Assembly (NCBI GenBank): GCA_047967505.1
Contig: CM106540.1
Length of the DNA stretch: 64,000 bases
DNA from: Dipteris shenzhenensis
Taxonomy: Eukaryota > Polypodiophyta > Polypodiopsida > Gleicheniales
Reading direction: 5' to 3' (one strand)
Shown here: positions 12,370 through 23,079 of the stretch, one piece after another
Numbering within the stretch: position 1 is the stretch's first letter
Layout of the letters: each line of letters opens with the position of its first letter
Translations under genes and position numbers: made by a program
Notes under the pieces: generated by a model
What the model saw: only the letters and a program-made list of their open reading frames with translations
What the model was told of the DNA's origin: nothing
The model's database searches: none

Positions 12370-12708
12370 TGATTCAGCTCTGAGTGTTTGTCACAGATGT
12401 TTAGCTCCATGGGAATCTAAGCCCCATCTTCTTTGGCATTGTCCACATACCCATGATTTCTTGGGTCTCCTTAGACAACGTTTGAGAACTAGATTTTCTA
12501 ATGCTACCTTTGGGATTCACTCACACAAACAAGAGTTTGAGTTGTTTTTCACTTGGGTTCGCTACTGGGCGCTTTGGACTCTATTCAAGGATAAAAATCA
12601 TAAAGTCTTAGGTGATCCTACTTTTTCCACTTGCCTTTTTTTTAACATTCTCTACAGCAATCTTTCTATGATTGCCTACAAACTCATTACATAGATTATA
12701 ATATATAC

Positions 12709-13185
12709 CTAGATGAATCCAGGAACATTCCTAAACTCATCCTCTAAAAACACAACATAGTGTAGTTTCAATCTCATGATAGTCACTCACAAGGTTGAAA
12801 ACCATAAACTCCATCATGCATAGCAGGGACTAGCTACTATGACATCCCCACTGACGTCATCAACGCCCAACAGTGGGTGTAGACCATGTCATCAGCGCCC
12901 AACAGTGGGTGTAGACCATAGTATAAGAATATGCTCTCACACATACAAATCCACACACCCACACATACTTGAGCATCCATTTATACAAAGTCTTCGTACT
13001 GAGTTTCTGTCGGCACTCCGGAGGTGAAGGGCAGACTCAGCCATGATGAAGGCTAGCACTAAAGGAGAAGGCTAATCAAAAGGTAGTCCAAAATCTCTTC
13101 ATTCAAGCTACAACTGCTTGTGAAGTCTAAACATTTTCATTTTAGTCTCTCCCCAACGAGCATCTAAATCTAAATGTATACTTTT
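12709..13185. mobile_element. 477-bp insertion with 24-bp target duplications
   Basis: The 24-bp sequence cattacatagattataat(a/g)tatac occurs at 12685-12708 and at 13186-13209 with one difference, on either side of this segment. Joining the flanks restores the LINE D 3' UTR as seen near 27150-27180. A target duplication this long suggests LINE-type machinery rather than an LTR element. I see no poly(A) tail, terminal inverted repeat or coding frame. The part at 12770-12925 resembles 51425-51535. Confidence 0.65.
12856..12919. repeat. 32-bp tandem duplication
   Basis: Units at 12856-12887 and 12888-12919 start gtcatca(a/g)cgcccaacag and differ at one base. A single related copy occurs at about 51497-51527. 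Confidence 0.85.
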
Positions 13186-13772
13186 CATTACATAGATTAT
13201 AATGTATACTTGTCATATACTGAAACCTTCAGCTGATGTACTCTCGAGCTTCCCTTTCAGGAAAAGCTACCTCAGTTAGGACCTCGGTTTTGGGTCGACA
13301 GACTCCCTCCTTCCAAGTCGCGCTTTGCAATAGCAGGCGGTATGATCAAGCGTTTGTGCCCCCATTATACGGGTCGCTACGCTTTCAATGGTGACTTCAG
13401 CTCTCCTTCACAAATTTTGGCTCCTTACTTAGTCGCTTGCATTTTCGTTTCATTTTTCCCTTGCTTTTCTCTTGCCATAGCTGTGTATATACGCGCCCTT
13501 GCTATGTGAAATTCGCCGTTGTCTTTTTCCCTTTCCATGGGGGTTCTTAACATCTCTTGATGATAGGGTTAGGACCCCCTTTATACTTCTGCATCTCTGT
13601 GTACTCATTTTATTCCTTTTTCCTCTACTGTTTAGTACTGCTTTATCTCTTCCCAAATACAGCATTACTACCTCATCTTACTCCATATTGTTTATAGTCT
13701 TTCTACCTTTTTCCCATAAGCTTTTTCTCTTAGTTAGATAACTCAGATTTGAAGGCCTTCCTGGTGCAATTA

Positions 13773-14750
13773 AGATGGCAGCGTATCAGTTTGACAAAGC
13801 TTAATCAGCTCAAAATAAGAAGCAAAAGCATGCTATGGGTCATACTGATATCTCTCATGAAGCTGAACTTGTTTATGAAGTCATGCATGAGGGATTCGAA
13901 GATATTCGTAAGGATAAGAAAGAGCAAGTTTCAACAGTGAGGTGGATGATATTGTGGACTCGATAAGGGAATATGCTAAGAATGCACTGATTATCGGATA
14001 ATGGTTGCTACAGACGTGGGAAACTGGTTGACTCGCACTTTGGTTGGATGATTTGTTCATAAGTACAATATGCAAGCCGGGGGTTTTTTAAGTAATCATG
14101 ACAGATGAAGTTAAACAAGCAAATGCTCCTGGAGCATTCTCCCCTTTATTATGGTCAACAGATGGTGCACATTTTGCCTTGGGCTCCCATGCGGGACTAT
14201 CCATCTTTGATTAAATACCATTGTCCAGTTTGGGTTGAGGTTGTGTACTGTACACAGATGTCCCCACACCAAAATCATATTCTATTACTGTGAATAATGT
14301 TGTAATGGGTAGTGCTTTTTATAAGCTTAAATGGGGTTTGTTGCAGCAGCATGCTTTGAATGTAGAAAATTTGGTCATAGCTTCGCAATGTCCCTTGGCT
14401 TTGCCTAAGATGCCTCCTGAAGGAATCCCTGCTTCTATTCAAAATAAGGATGCCCCTGGAACCTCTGGGCTCAAAAATAAAATAAATTAGCAAAAGTAAA
14501 GAAAAAATCATCGAGTGAAGGTTGGCAAACTCCGAGGAAAATTGCCACAGCCAAAAGGCCCCTTCCTCCTCGTACATGGACTGGTGCCTCCTCTAATGGG
14601 CATACCCTGGCTGAGAACTCCGGTATGGGTATTACTTTGGCTGCAAGGATTGCCAATCGCACTCTGTTTCCAGAAGAGGATGATGTTGCTCTCTTATGGC
14701 CTGGTCCCCCAGGACCATGCCTTAGATTCTGATGTGGATATGCAGTCATG
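13773..14750 (+). pseudogene. LINE D ORF1 (RNA-binding protein), broken
   Basis: Fragments across three frames align with the ORF1 at 20569-21760: a VGNWLTRTL-like segment (about 14015), an LLEHSPLYYGQQMV segment (14125), a YHCPVWVEVV segment (14218) and YKLKWGLLQQHALN (14320). The zinc-knuckle start (C-F-E-C-R-K-F-G-H) is intact near 14349, but a small deletion right after the His shifts the frame before the last Cys. ORF1 proteins of plant L1s bind element RNA. An early stop falls nine codons after the putative ATG. Confidence 0.7.
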
Positions 14751-14816
14751 AATACTGCTTGGGAAGTATATGGCATGAACATATTTGTAAATCTATGCAT
14801 ATGCTGCCAAAAATAA

Positions 14817-15314
14817 AGTGTCTGACTTACAATGTACAACGATTGTGTGATCCACAAAATGGAAGATTATATGGGCATATGTCAAAAAATTGCAGCCTGA
14901 TATCGTAGCCTTGCAGGTGCATAACCAGCATAGTTATGCACATCACATGGGCCATTTTGAGGGGTATGACATCTTCTATGTAGGTAATAACTCCTTTTCC
15001 AGGCTTGCGCTTCTTGTAAATCATGCATTTCACCTAGAGGTGGCTTATAATGACCAGAATGGTTGCTGGATTATAGTGCAATGCCTTGTGCAAGGAGACA
15101 TATTTGAATTTGCATCAGTTTATGCTCCAGGAATCATCTCAACACAGAGCTTTGATTTGGAGGGATATGCTGTAGTATCCTTGGAGGGTAGATGCCTTTC
15201 TCTATGGGGATTTTAACAATGCACCACAGCCAAGGGATAACACATCGGTCATACGCATATGTTGTCTTTAGAGAGAGACCAATGAACTCAATTACTCTAT
15301 CAATTTGGTCTAGT
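14817..15314 (+). pseudogene. LINE D endonuclease N-terminal fragment
   Basis: The frame 14890-15216 reads LQPDIVALQVHNQHSYAHHM, then HAFHLEVAYNDQNGCWIIVQ and FEFASVYAPG, the start of an APE-type LINE endonuclease. The Asn-containing start (LTYNVQRLCDPQNGR-like) lies just upstream. The catalytic DxNxxH and C-terminal SDH regions are lost at the junction with LTR-like DNA near 15314. Confidence 0.65.
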
Positions 15315-15392
15315 TGACCCCTAAAAAGAAACACGTCCTTTGCTTCCTGGGTTTGCCTTTCAACTGTGAGAAGTGCAGCGGAAATGAACGGA

Positions 15393-15423
<31 letters not shown>

Positions 15424-15905
15424 GACAGAGAGAGCACGCGTTACACACACACACAGAGAAGGAGAGAAAGGAGAGAGAAAGGCACAAGAGAACGGCAAGT
15501 GATCTCTGAAACCCCGCTACAACTGGGGCAAAACCTCGGAAACAACGGGCTGCTCAAGAGCTCGGAAAACACAGCTCAACAACCAAGCACAAGGGACTAT
15601 ATGGACTGCTCCCCTACCCTGCTCCTCAGGTGCACAACAGGGCTGGCTCTGGTCCTCTACCAGGCCCTCCAAGAGAGGATGCAAACAAGTGAGGGGTAGG
15701 GGCCCTATATATAGGGTCAGCCCCTGCCTCATACAACCGACCAGCAAGGGGACTCATGGCCGACCCCCTGCCCTAGGCCACCAACCAGCAATGGGGGGTG
15801 GGCTGACCCACATCTTCCCCTACACAAGGGGCTGGCCTTTGCTCCTAGCAACCCGACTGCCAGGGCACTAGGCCGACTGCCTCAGGCCCTACAAAAGGGG
15901 CTACC
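15315..15905 (-). mobile_element. LTR-like fragment between LINE D and gypsy pol
   Basis: A purine-rich (GA)n/(CA)n start, a ctatatataggg core near 15705, and GGCCGACC/GGGCTGACC motifs resemble 8110-8945. The fragment truncates LINE D on its left and the gypsy pol on its right. The 5-bp flanks of candidate TG..CA ends do not match, so this may be a deletion junction rather than a clean solo LTR. Confidence 0.45.
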
Positions 15906-15917
15906 CACATACAGTAG

Positions 15918-16453
15918 ATGTCATCATAGATAATTGCCGTGTCAAAAATGTGTGTGTTGATGGGGGAGCTGCATGTAATATCATGGTGCCCCGAATCATG
16001 AAGAAATTGAATTTGAAATGTACAAGGCGTTCCTCCACTCGAATCAAGGTAGCAGATGGTCGACGACTCGCCACCTTGGGAGTCATTGAGGATTTGCCCA
16101 TCACTGTAAATGGGTTGACCACCACCGTCAATTTCTATGTAGTGGACATTGAAGATACAGGTAGGAGTTACCCAGCCATACTCGGGAGACCATGGTTGAG
16201 AAAGAGTGATGCAATCAGCTATCGGAAGACAGGACACATGTCTTTTGGTGCTTCTAAGGAGAAGATCTTGATGCAACCAAGTGCCACGGAACCAGAAGAA
16301 GAAGAGGAGCAAGACAGTGATACTCTCTCGTCCTCGATGTCTGAATCAATGGAAGAATCAAACGGGGGGGAGGAATTCTCCGAGGAGAAAGTTTACATGA
16401 TGGGGGTGTCTCCGACCCCGCCACCTGCAGAAAAGGTAACAGCTAATCCTTAA
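15918..16453 (+). pseudogene. Gypsy aspartic protease (5'-truncated)
   Basis: Retroviral-type protease fold: VCVDGGAACNIMVPRIM carries a D-G-G variant of the catalytic D-[ST]-G motif, and YPAILGRPWLRKSDAI is the conserved flap-to-C-terminal segment. An acidic linker of Glu, Asp and Ser follows before a stop at 16451. The upstream part of the polyprotein is missing at the left junction. Its job would be to cleave the element polyprotein. Confidence 0.7.
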
Positions 16454-16465
16454 CAGCTTGAATCT

Positions 16466-17426
16466 ATGCTTTCCCCACACCTCACTCCAAGTGAGAAAGA
16501 TGAGTTCCTAGAAATGTTCAAAGATTTCCTTGACCTTTTCGCAACTAGCTACCGCCACCTTCGTCATGTGACTGCCATAGAACACAAGATAGAGCTAAAG
16601 CCTGATGCGAAGCCTGTGGCTCACAAGCATCGGAGATTAGGGCCCCTACAAACCGATGCTTTGCGCTCAGAGTTGCAGAAACTTGTAGAAGCTGGATTTA
16701 TTGTTCTGGTTCACAATACTGAATGGGTTTCAACAGTGGTAGTCATCCCAAAGAAAAACAACAAGTGGCGGGTCTGCATCGACAATAAGAAACTCAATGC
16801 ATCCACCAAGAGGGACCATCATCCTCTTCTCTTTCAAGACCACATTCTTGAGAAGCTAAGTGGTCGTGAAATGAATACTTTCTGTGATGGTTACTCTGGG
16901 TTTTATCTAATCAGAATTGCCGAAGAAGATGTGCTTAAAACCACATTTGCCACACCCTGGGGGTCATTAAAGCAATGCCATTTGGCCTCACCAATGCTCC
17001 TGCTATCTTTCAAAGATTTATGCAAATGGTGTTTGCTCCTTATTTGGGGGATTTCTTGGAGGTGTTTTTAGATGATTTTTATATATTCTCGTCACGTAAG
17101 GAGAACGTCATGAAGGTTAGGTTGGCCTTCCAAAGGGTCAATGATGCGGATGGCAGTCTCAACCCGGAGAAATGCACCATTGGAGCCACTCAAGGGAGGT
17201 TACTGGGACATATTGTCTCATCCGAGAGTGTCAAGCCTACCCCGAGAAGGTAGAAGCCATCCTCAAGCTCTCCCCGCCAACAACCAAACATCCGGCACGC
17301 TCATTTGTCAATCTAGCAGGATACTATCGCCGCTTCATTGATCAATATGCTGCTTTGACACGACCCATGACTATGCTATTAAAAGATGGGGTTGATTTCT
17401 CTTGGGATGAGGATTGTGATCATTGA
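16466..17426 (+). pseudogene. Gypsy reverse transcriptase (frameshifted)
   Basis: The first frame (to about 16970) covers the fingers: HKIELKPDAKPVAHKHRR, VVVIPKKNNKWRVCIDNKKLN, CDGYSGFYLIRIAEED and TTFATPWG. A small deletion with frameshift follows. MPFGLTNAPAIFQRFMQ and the catalytic FLDDFYIFSSRKE continue in another frame from 16975, and a second shift near 17215 leads to LAGYYRRFIDQYAALTRP. The YxDD box is FLDD. Three frames for one domain mean it is inactive. Confidence 0.85.
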
Positions 17427-18044
17427 TTTGCACAAATCAAGAATGCTCTAGCTTCAGAAGCCATTCTATGCAATCCAGATTGGTCAAAGACTTTCTATAT
17501 CAATCTTGGGTTTGGTGAGCACGCTCTGGCAAGTATTCTTCTCCAACAAGGGGAGGATCGGTTCATGTATCCCGTTCGATTTGCTTCTCGACAATTGCTC
17601 GACTCCGAACGACGCTACTCAGAGGCTGACAAGCATGCCTTGTCTTTGGTTTTCTGCATTGAGAAATTTAAGCATTATGTCGCTGGAAAGTCCTTCATTA
17701 TAATCTCTAGCAATGGTCTTGCAAAGCAGGTTCTTCAATCACCAAATCCCATGGGCTGGTTGGCCAACTGGTTGGCAGTTCTACAAGAATATGATTTTTC
17801 TTTCAAAATTATAAAAGGAGGTTGTTCCAACTTGAAGAATGCTTTGATTGATTTAGAGGGGTGCCTCGATGTAGCAGCCATAGAAGTGGGGGATCCATGG
17901 TATGGCAGTATCCACAAGTTTCTGACTGCTTTCTTCTTTCCTCCAGAAAGTACTAGCTATGAGAGAAAGAAGATCCGCAAAGATAGTAGGCGCTACATCT
18001 TCTTTGATGGGGTGTTGTACCGTCAAGGCTGGATGGGATACTAA
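17427..18044 (+). pseudogene. Gypsy RNase H and connection
   Basis: After a stop at 17425, the frame 17565-18044 gives PVRFASRQLLDSERRYSEAD, LSLVFCIEKFKHYVAG and LQEYDFSFKIIKGGCSNLKN (family N.AD.LSR). A region upstream (17480-17560) holds the altered substrate-entry part, where the usual TDAS Asp lies in a different frame. The frame ends at the integrase linker RRYIFFDGVLYRQG. Confidence 0.75.
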
Positions 18045-18050
18045 GACGGG

Positions 18051-18619
18051 CCGTTGATTCAGAGGAAGTACCTAAGGTATTGAAGCATTATCATGAAGGA
18101 TTTTGTGGAGGCCACAATACCAGTGACTATACAGCTAAGAAGATTTTACATGCTGAATACTATTGGCCGACCTTGTTCAAGGATGTCACTTTGTATTGCA
18201 AAACCTGTGAACCATGCCAATTCTTTGGTAGGAAGGATTTGCGTCCTAGGCAACATCACCCAGTGATGTCCATCCATCCGTTTCAGAAGTGGGGAATAGA
18301 TTTTGTCGGGCCCTTGCCCACGACTGCCCACAAAAAGAAGTATCTTTTGGTAGCCACTCAGTATGTCACTAAGTGGGCTAAAGCTATCGCCCTCCGTGCT
18401 ACAAATGGTAAGGCAGTTTCAAATTTCATATTTGAACGTATCTACACAAGGTTTGGGACACCCATGGAAATAGTCTATGACCATGGGAGTCCATTCTTAA
18501 ATGAAGCAGTGCAGTTACTCATGGATCGCATGGGTATTGATCATCGCACTTCTAGCATCTATTATCCAGCATCCATGGGTCAAACGCAACGAACCAATGG
18601 CCTCCTTCTAAAACCATGA
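18051..18619 (+). pseudogene. Gypsy integrase, catalytic Glu replaced
   Basis: Order of parts: HHCC zinc domain (HYHEGFCGGH ... CKTCEPCQ), first catalytic Asp in WGIDFVGPLP, second in IVYDHGSPF. The third catalytic residue, normally Glu in NGQ.ER.N, is Gln here (MGQTQRTNG near 18577-18603). A stop follows at 18617. The substitution alone should abolish strand transfer. Confidence 0.8.
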
Positions 18620-18659
18620 AAAAAATAGCCGCAGGGAACATGAGCCAGTGGAATCAGTA

Positions 18660-19212
18660 GGTCACTGAAGCCGTGTGGGCTTACAACATCACTCATAAAA
18701 CGTCTACAGGTCACACTCCTTTTGAGTTGGTGTATAATTCTCAGGCAATTTTACCACTAGAGATAGAGATTCCGGCTTTGAGATTGGCACAAGAACAAAG
18801 GATGGCAGAAGATGAACATGTAGAGGCCAGATTTGTACAACTTGAGAAGTTAGATGAAACCCGACACCTTGCACTACACCGAACAGAGATCCAAAAGAAT
18901 CGACAAAAGACCCGCTTGGATGCTAAGATTCGCAAGGGATGGGAAAGACACTTTGCTGAGGGGGATGTTGTGCTATGCTTTGAGAACAGATTGGACCACC
19001 AAATGGATAAGAAGTTTCTGCCACCATGGACCGGTCTATACAAAGTCATCAAGGAACGTAGCAATGGGTCTGTACAAGTTCAGGAGCTGTACGAACCATA
19101 TGGCAAGAAGGTGATCAAGAAGCGTTACCTCAAGCCCTTCTTTGTGCGTGATAGACCCAGGCATAGAAATGTTGTGCATTCCCTGCCTGGGGGGAGGAAC
19201 TGTCATGGATAA
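18660..19212 (+). pseudogene. Gypsy integrase C-terminal segment
   Basis: From WAYNITHKTSTGHTPFELVY through FAEGDVVLCFENRLDHQ and FLPPWTGLYKVIKE this is the integrase tail with the small DNA-binding barrel. KRYLKPFF marks the end of pol. The frame runs across the polypurine tract into the first bases of the LTR. No chromodomain is present. A stop at 18658 separates it from the catalytic core. Confidence 0.75.
19189..19198 (+). other. Gypsy polypurine tract
   Basis: ggggggagga lies just before the TGTCATGG start of the 3' LTR at 19201 and just after the pol end. Confidence 0.7.
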
Positions 19213-20340
19213 ATTTGTCTAAGGAAAAAGGATAAATATGAGTGTGTGTTTGTATGTGTGACAATAGTATAATAAAATATGGTGTGCATAGGGCCCAGGG
19301 TTGAGATGGCACGGCATGACCATGTGCCACCCTTCCACGTAAGAGGACCCATAAGGTGTGTTGTACATAATCCATGGTTGTAATATTATAAAACGTAAGG
19401 TGGCATGGCTCCTCCATGTACCACCCCTCCACCTAGGCTGCATTTAGTGAGATATGGCTCAAAGTCCATGGGAGAAGTAATATAAAATAGGTGGAGATTG
19501 ATATTATATTGGGTTATTCCCTCCATATAGGATAGGCCCATGTGGGGGAGGTATAGATAGTCCAAGGATGCAAGTTAAATAATGGGAAAAGTAGGATGAG
19601 GTGGCAAGATTCCTTGTGCCAATCCTCCACTTGTCCTCCTAAAGGTTTGAACATATTATAAAATTGGGAGAGACCAAGGGAATATAATAGACTTGAGATA
19701 TGGGGCTTGATTTATGTGAAAAAATGAGGCAAAGGGTTGTCGCACATAATTGAGAGTGTGTAACCGCCTAGCCCACATGGGAGACTTTTCCACACACACC
19801 ATATATGTAGGAGGATGCATTTATTGGGAGAAAGCCCCTCTCTTGGCTATAAAAGGAGGGGGCTATTCCTTGATGAGACATGCTCATTCTTGTAAAGCCA
19901 CCTTGCTAGTACTTTGATTTCTCCCTTCCCTTCCTTTCAAAATAAAGCATGATCCTCTTCGCTTGATGTCTCCATCTTTACATTCCTCCTCCCATCATGT
20001 ACATGCTTCTCTTCCCTCTCTCCCTTTCCCCTTGTGTCATAGTCTCCCTCTTCATTCCCTCCCCTTCTAATTCTTTTTTCCCTCCCATGATAACGTTTCG
20101 CCCTCATGTTCTCCTTTCGTCTATGGCCCTTGAGCGTCGCCATGCTTAGCCTCTAGTCTCTGGTCCTGATTTCTTTTTCGGCTAATAGTATGTGTGTGGA
20201 GCGGACTTGCTTCCAACCAGCCCAACCCATATGCACACACCCATCGTTCACGGCTTCCTACGCCTTGCTGCAGGTCCCGCCATAGTTTCGTACAGGGCCG
20301 TATTGTTCCGTACAGCTTGTACTGATTCCGTACAGTTTGT
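19201..20340 (+). mobile_element. 3' LTR of truncated gypsy (right end uncertain)
   Basis: Begins TGTCATGGATAAAT after the polypurine tract. A CTATAAAAGG box lies at 19847-19856, and AATAAAG about 90 bp downstream is a possible poly(A) signal. The right end is not proven: a 5' LTR for comparison is lost, and I choose about 20340 because LINE D 5' UTR-like pyrimidine-rich DNA continues to the right. Confidence 0.5.
19847..19856 (+). promoter_or_regulatory. TATA box of gypsy LTR
   Basis: CTATAAAAGG inside the 3' LTR, about 650 bp from its start, followed by a poly(A)-signal-like AATAAAG. This is the typical LTR promoter arrangement. Confidence 0.55.
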
Positions 20341-20568
20341 ACAGTCAACCCGGACTTCTCTGCGCGCTTGATTTATGGTTCTCTGCAGCTTGGTCGTCAT
20401 TTTCTCTCCCTTCTTACCCTTATTTATTGCATGTTTTTATTTTTCTTGTCTCCCAACGTCCGCTCCATTATCTCTTTGTAATCCTTGATCCACATTCTTC
20501 AGTTTCGTATATAACAGCTTTTTTCTCTTCGTTTCCTACTTTTCCTTCTTCACTTTATAGGTTCTCAA

Positions 20569-21760
20569 TGGCTACTATGAAGACATTCATAAATAAAAGT
20601 CAAAAGCAGGATTTGGGTCAGGATGACCTTGGGCATGTTTCTTTGGAGGCTTAGTTAGTTTATGATGTGATGCATGAAGATTTTTTTGATACACACAAGG
20701 ATTGGAAGTATCTTGCTCCCACCGTTGGGATTATGGTGGAAGTAGAGGATATTGTGGAATGCGTGAATATGCCAAGCATGCAGTTATTATATTTTTTCCA
20801 GGAAGGATGCCAGTTGCAGCAGATGTTGGAAATTGGCTGACACGCACTTTGGGGCGCTGTTTTGTTCGCAAAGTGCATTATGCAACTAGGGGCTTTTTTG
20901 AAGTGATTATGGTGGATGAACAACACAAGCAGATGCTACTTGAGCACTCCCCTCTTTTGTATGGCCAACAATTGGTACGTGTTCTTTCCTGGTTGCCTAC
21001 CAGGGATTATCAGGCTTTGATTAGGCATCATTGTCCTGTGTGGGTGGAGGTTGTGGACTTCCCTCAATGCCTTGCTTCTTTGTTGCCAAAAATTGCAACC
21101 TCTTTGGGAAAGGTGGTATGTCCACCACCACCGAATGGCAACTCAAATAGATTTCGCATTTTGTGGGATACAGATAATCCCACTCCAGACTCATATTCTG
21201 TCACAGTAAACAATGTTGCCATGGGCAATGCATTTTACAAGCTGAAATGGGGTTTATTTGCAGGAGCTTGTTTTGAATGAAAAAGGTTTGGGCACATGGC
21301 TTCACAATGCCCGCTAGTCTTTTATAAAATGCCTCCAGATGCTATGCCTATTGATATGCATCCCAAGGATACTTCTGTCTCTTCTCAAGCCAAGAATAAG
21401 TCAGCAAATGCAGCTCACGATAAGGGGAAAGCTCCTGCTGCGTCAAATGCTACTGTTTATGCATTGATACCTTCAATTTCTCAATCGAAAGTAAGGGAAA
21501 AAAATTTGCAGGAAGCTTGGCAAAGTCCAAGAAAGATTATGACAACAAGGAGACCTCTTCCATCACGTACTTGGAATGGTTCGCCATCAAGTGGGAACAC
21601 TCCTCAAGAAAATTCAGGGATTGGAATTACATGGGCTGCAGTAACCGCCAGTTGTACCCTCTTTCTTGAAAAGGAATTGGCTGCTCTTTTGTCTCCTCCA
21701 CAGACTTTAGTTTCATCTCAGGGTCGGGGGCCAGATCCTAAGGTTGAAATGCAAACTTGA
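20569..21760 (+). pseudogene. LINE D ORF1, CCHC RNA-binding protein
   Basis: Starts MATMKTFINKSQ at 20569, with a stop at 20653, then a long frame from 20702 with LTRTLGRCFVRKVHYATRGF, LLEHSPLLYGQQLVRVL, YQALIRHHCPVWVEVVDFPQ and VTVNNVAMGNAFYKLKWG, matching the DUF4283-like core of plant L1 ORF1. The zinc knuckle near 21270-21311 is C-F-E-stop-K-R-F-G-H-M-A-S-Q-C: the second Cys codon is TGA. A Ser/Pro/Lys-rich tail follows to 21760. Confidence 0.75.
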
Positions 21761-21831
21761 GCTTCTGGGTTCTCAAATGTAAATACTTTGTAAATATGTT
21801 GTCATAAATAAAGTGTCTTACTCTCAATGTA

Positions 21832-22420
21832 CACGGTCCCTGTGATCCCAAGAAATGGAAGTTGGTTTGGGGTTCTCTGAATCGAATGCAGCCTGATATA
21901 GTTGCATTGCAGGAGCATAATCAGCATATGCATGCTTCATTCTGGGCATTTTTATGGCTATGCTATGCAGTAGAACATACTTTTTCAGGAGTGGTTTTCT
22001 TATACAGGGGGAAGTTCTTGAGTTTGCTTCAGTTTATGCGCCACAATCTTCTCGTAGCAAAGGTTTGATTTGGGCTGATATGCAAAGTTATCCCTGGAAA
22101 CAACATGCATTTATTTGTGGAAATTTTTTAATGCTCCTCAACCAGGTGATAACACATCAGGTCATAGCATCTGAGCGTCAGTAGTGGTCTTTGCTTTATT
22201 GACTCAGCTCCCTCTTATTGATTTATGGAAAGAATCACAGCCTATGCTGCCTAGTTTATCCTTTCAACATAATGCTCAGTTTGCTTATCGGGCCCGGTTG
22301 GATATATGGTATAAAGTTGATCCTCAGCATTATGATTCTCTCACTGTCAATTTATGGGTGGATCACACTTTCACACATTCTGATCATGCCCCTTTGTGGT
22401 TGAGAATTGCTCTCCATGAG
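21832..22420 (+). pseudogene. LINE D APE-type endonuclease (broken)
   Basis: The N-terminal WNVRG-like start is LNVHGPCDPKKWKLVWGSLN, followed by RMQPDIVALQEHNQH with the conserved Glu. After frameshifts comes LEFASVYAPQ, then FICGNFLMLLN at the DxN position (Asp replaced by Gly-Asn here). The C-terminal part YRARLDIWYKVDPQ and THSDHAPLWL carries the conserved SDH. It would nick target DNA to prime reverse transcription. At least three frame changes show it is dead. Confidence 0.75.
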
Positions 22421-23079
22421 ATACCTGATGAAAGGCTTGTTCACAGAAGATTGCTCCTTGTCAACAACAGTTATTTGCAGCATGAAGCATACAAGAATCT
22501 GGTTAAAGATGCGGTTCAGCCACTATCTCTACAAGCTACCATTGGTATTGATTTTGCCTGGGAGGCCTTTGTTACACGAATGCAAGCTGTCATTCGTAGT
22601 TATGGCAAAAGCTATATGAAGACCTTGAGGGATAATGTTGCTCAAGCAAAATCTCAGTGTCAGTCTTTGACAAAGCTGAGTCACCTCAGCTATCTTTCTT
22701 ATCAGGAAAATCAGATTTATGTCAGGCAAAATATTATCTGCAATGCAATGACAATAGGAAAATAGCTAAATGGGAAACACATGCAAGACAGAGAGCCTTT
22801 TTGGATAAAGGTTGCTCCTCTAAAGCCTTCTTTAAAGAGCTGCATTACAGAAGGTCTTGTCAAAATATTTGCAGGGCTTTGTTATCAGATGGTGTTTAGA
22901 CTTCTTCCAGGGCAGAGCTTGCTGCAGCTTGTGTTCGACATTTTTCTTCTCAGTTTGGAAAAGCAGATTTACCCTCACAAGAGGTTATTACAGCAAGGGG
23001 AAAATAATTACACCATGTCACTCCAATTGTCTCTCTGGCACAGGCTTTGGATTTGAAAGCTCCTTTCACTGAACAGAGC

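Larger units (their letters stand above)
12370..13255 (+). mobile_element. LINE D copy, 3'-end fragment (split)
   Basis: A frame at 12461-12694 plus the preceding bases gives CHRCLAPWESKPHLLWHCPH and FLGLLRQRLRTRFSNATFG, matching the zf-RVT-like C-terminus of LINE D at about 25080-25200 and 26830-26960. The 3' UTR resumes at 13210 (gtatacttgtcatatact) after a 477-bp insertion. The copy is 5'-truncated near 12370 and lacks the last 70 bp or so of the family's 3' end. Confidence 0.75.
13490..15314 (+). mobile_element. LINE D copy, 5' part (ORF1 plus endonuclease start)
   Basis: Colinear with the LINE D copy at 20.4-25.5 kb: T-rich 5' UTR, ORF1 start near 13773, zinc knuckle near 14345, and the endonuclease N-terminus near 14825. 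It stops in the endonuclease at about 15314, where LTR-like DNA begins. RT and the 3' end are missing. Multiple stops and indels make it non-functional. Confidence 0.75.
15906..20340 (+). mobile_element. Ty3/gypsy element, 5'-truncated
   Basis: Protease, RT, RNase H, integrase and a 3' LTR follow in Ty3/gypsy order on the plus strand. Gag and the 5' LTR are absent; the left junction with LTR-like DNA is near 15906. No chromodomain is seen at the integrase C-terminus, so it belongs to the non-chromovirus group. The RT resembles Tat-type elements, but no second RNase H is present. Confidence 0.85.

Noticed and set aside
12856-12919. CRISPR-like repeat pair
   Set aside because: Only two adjacent 32-bp units without spacers, inside a mobile element of a plant-type genome.
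15315-15905. Clean solo LTR
   Set aside because: Candidate TG..CA ends lack matching 5-bp flanks; kept only as LTR-like.
21262-21311. Selenocysteine or recoded TGA
   Set aside because: Plants lack selenocysteine insertion, and the copy has many other stops; simple mutation is enough.
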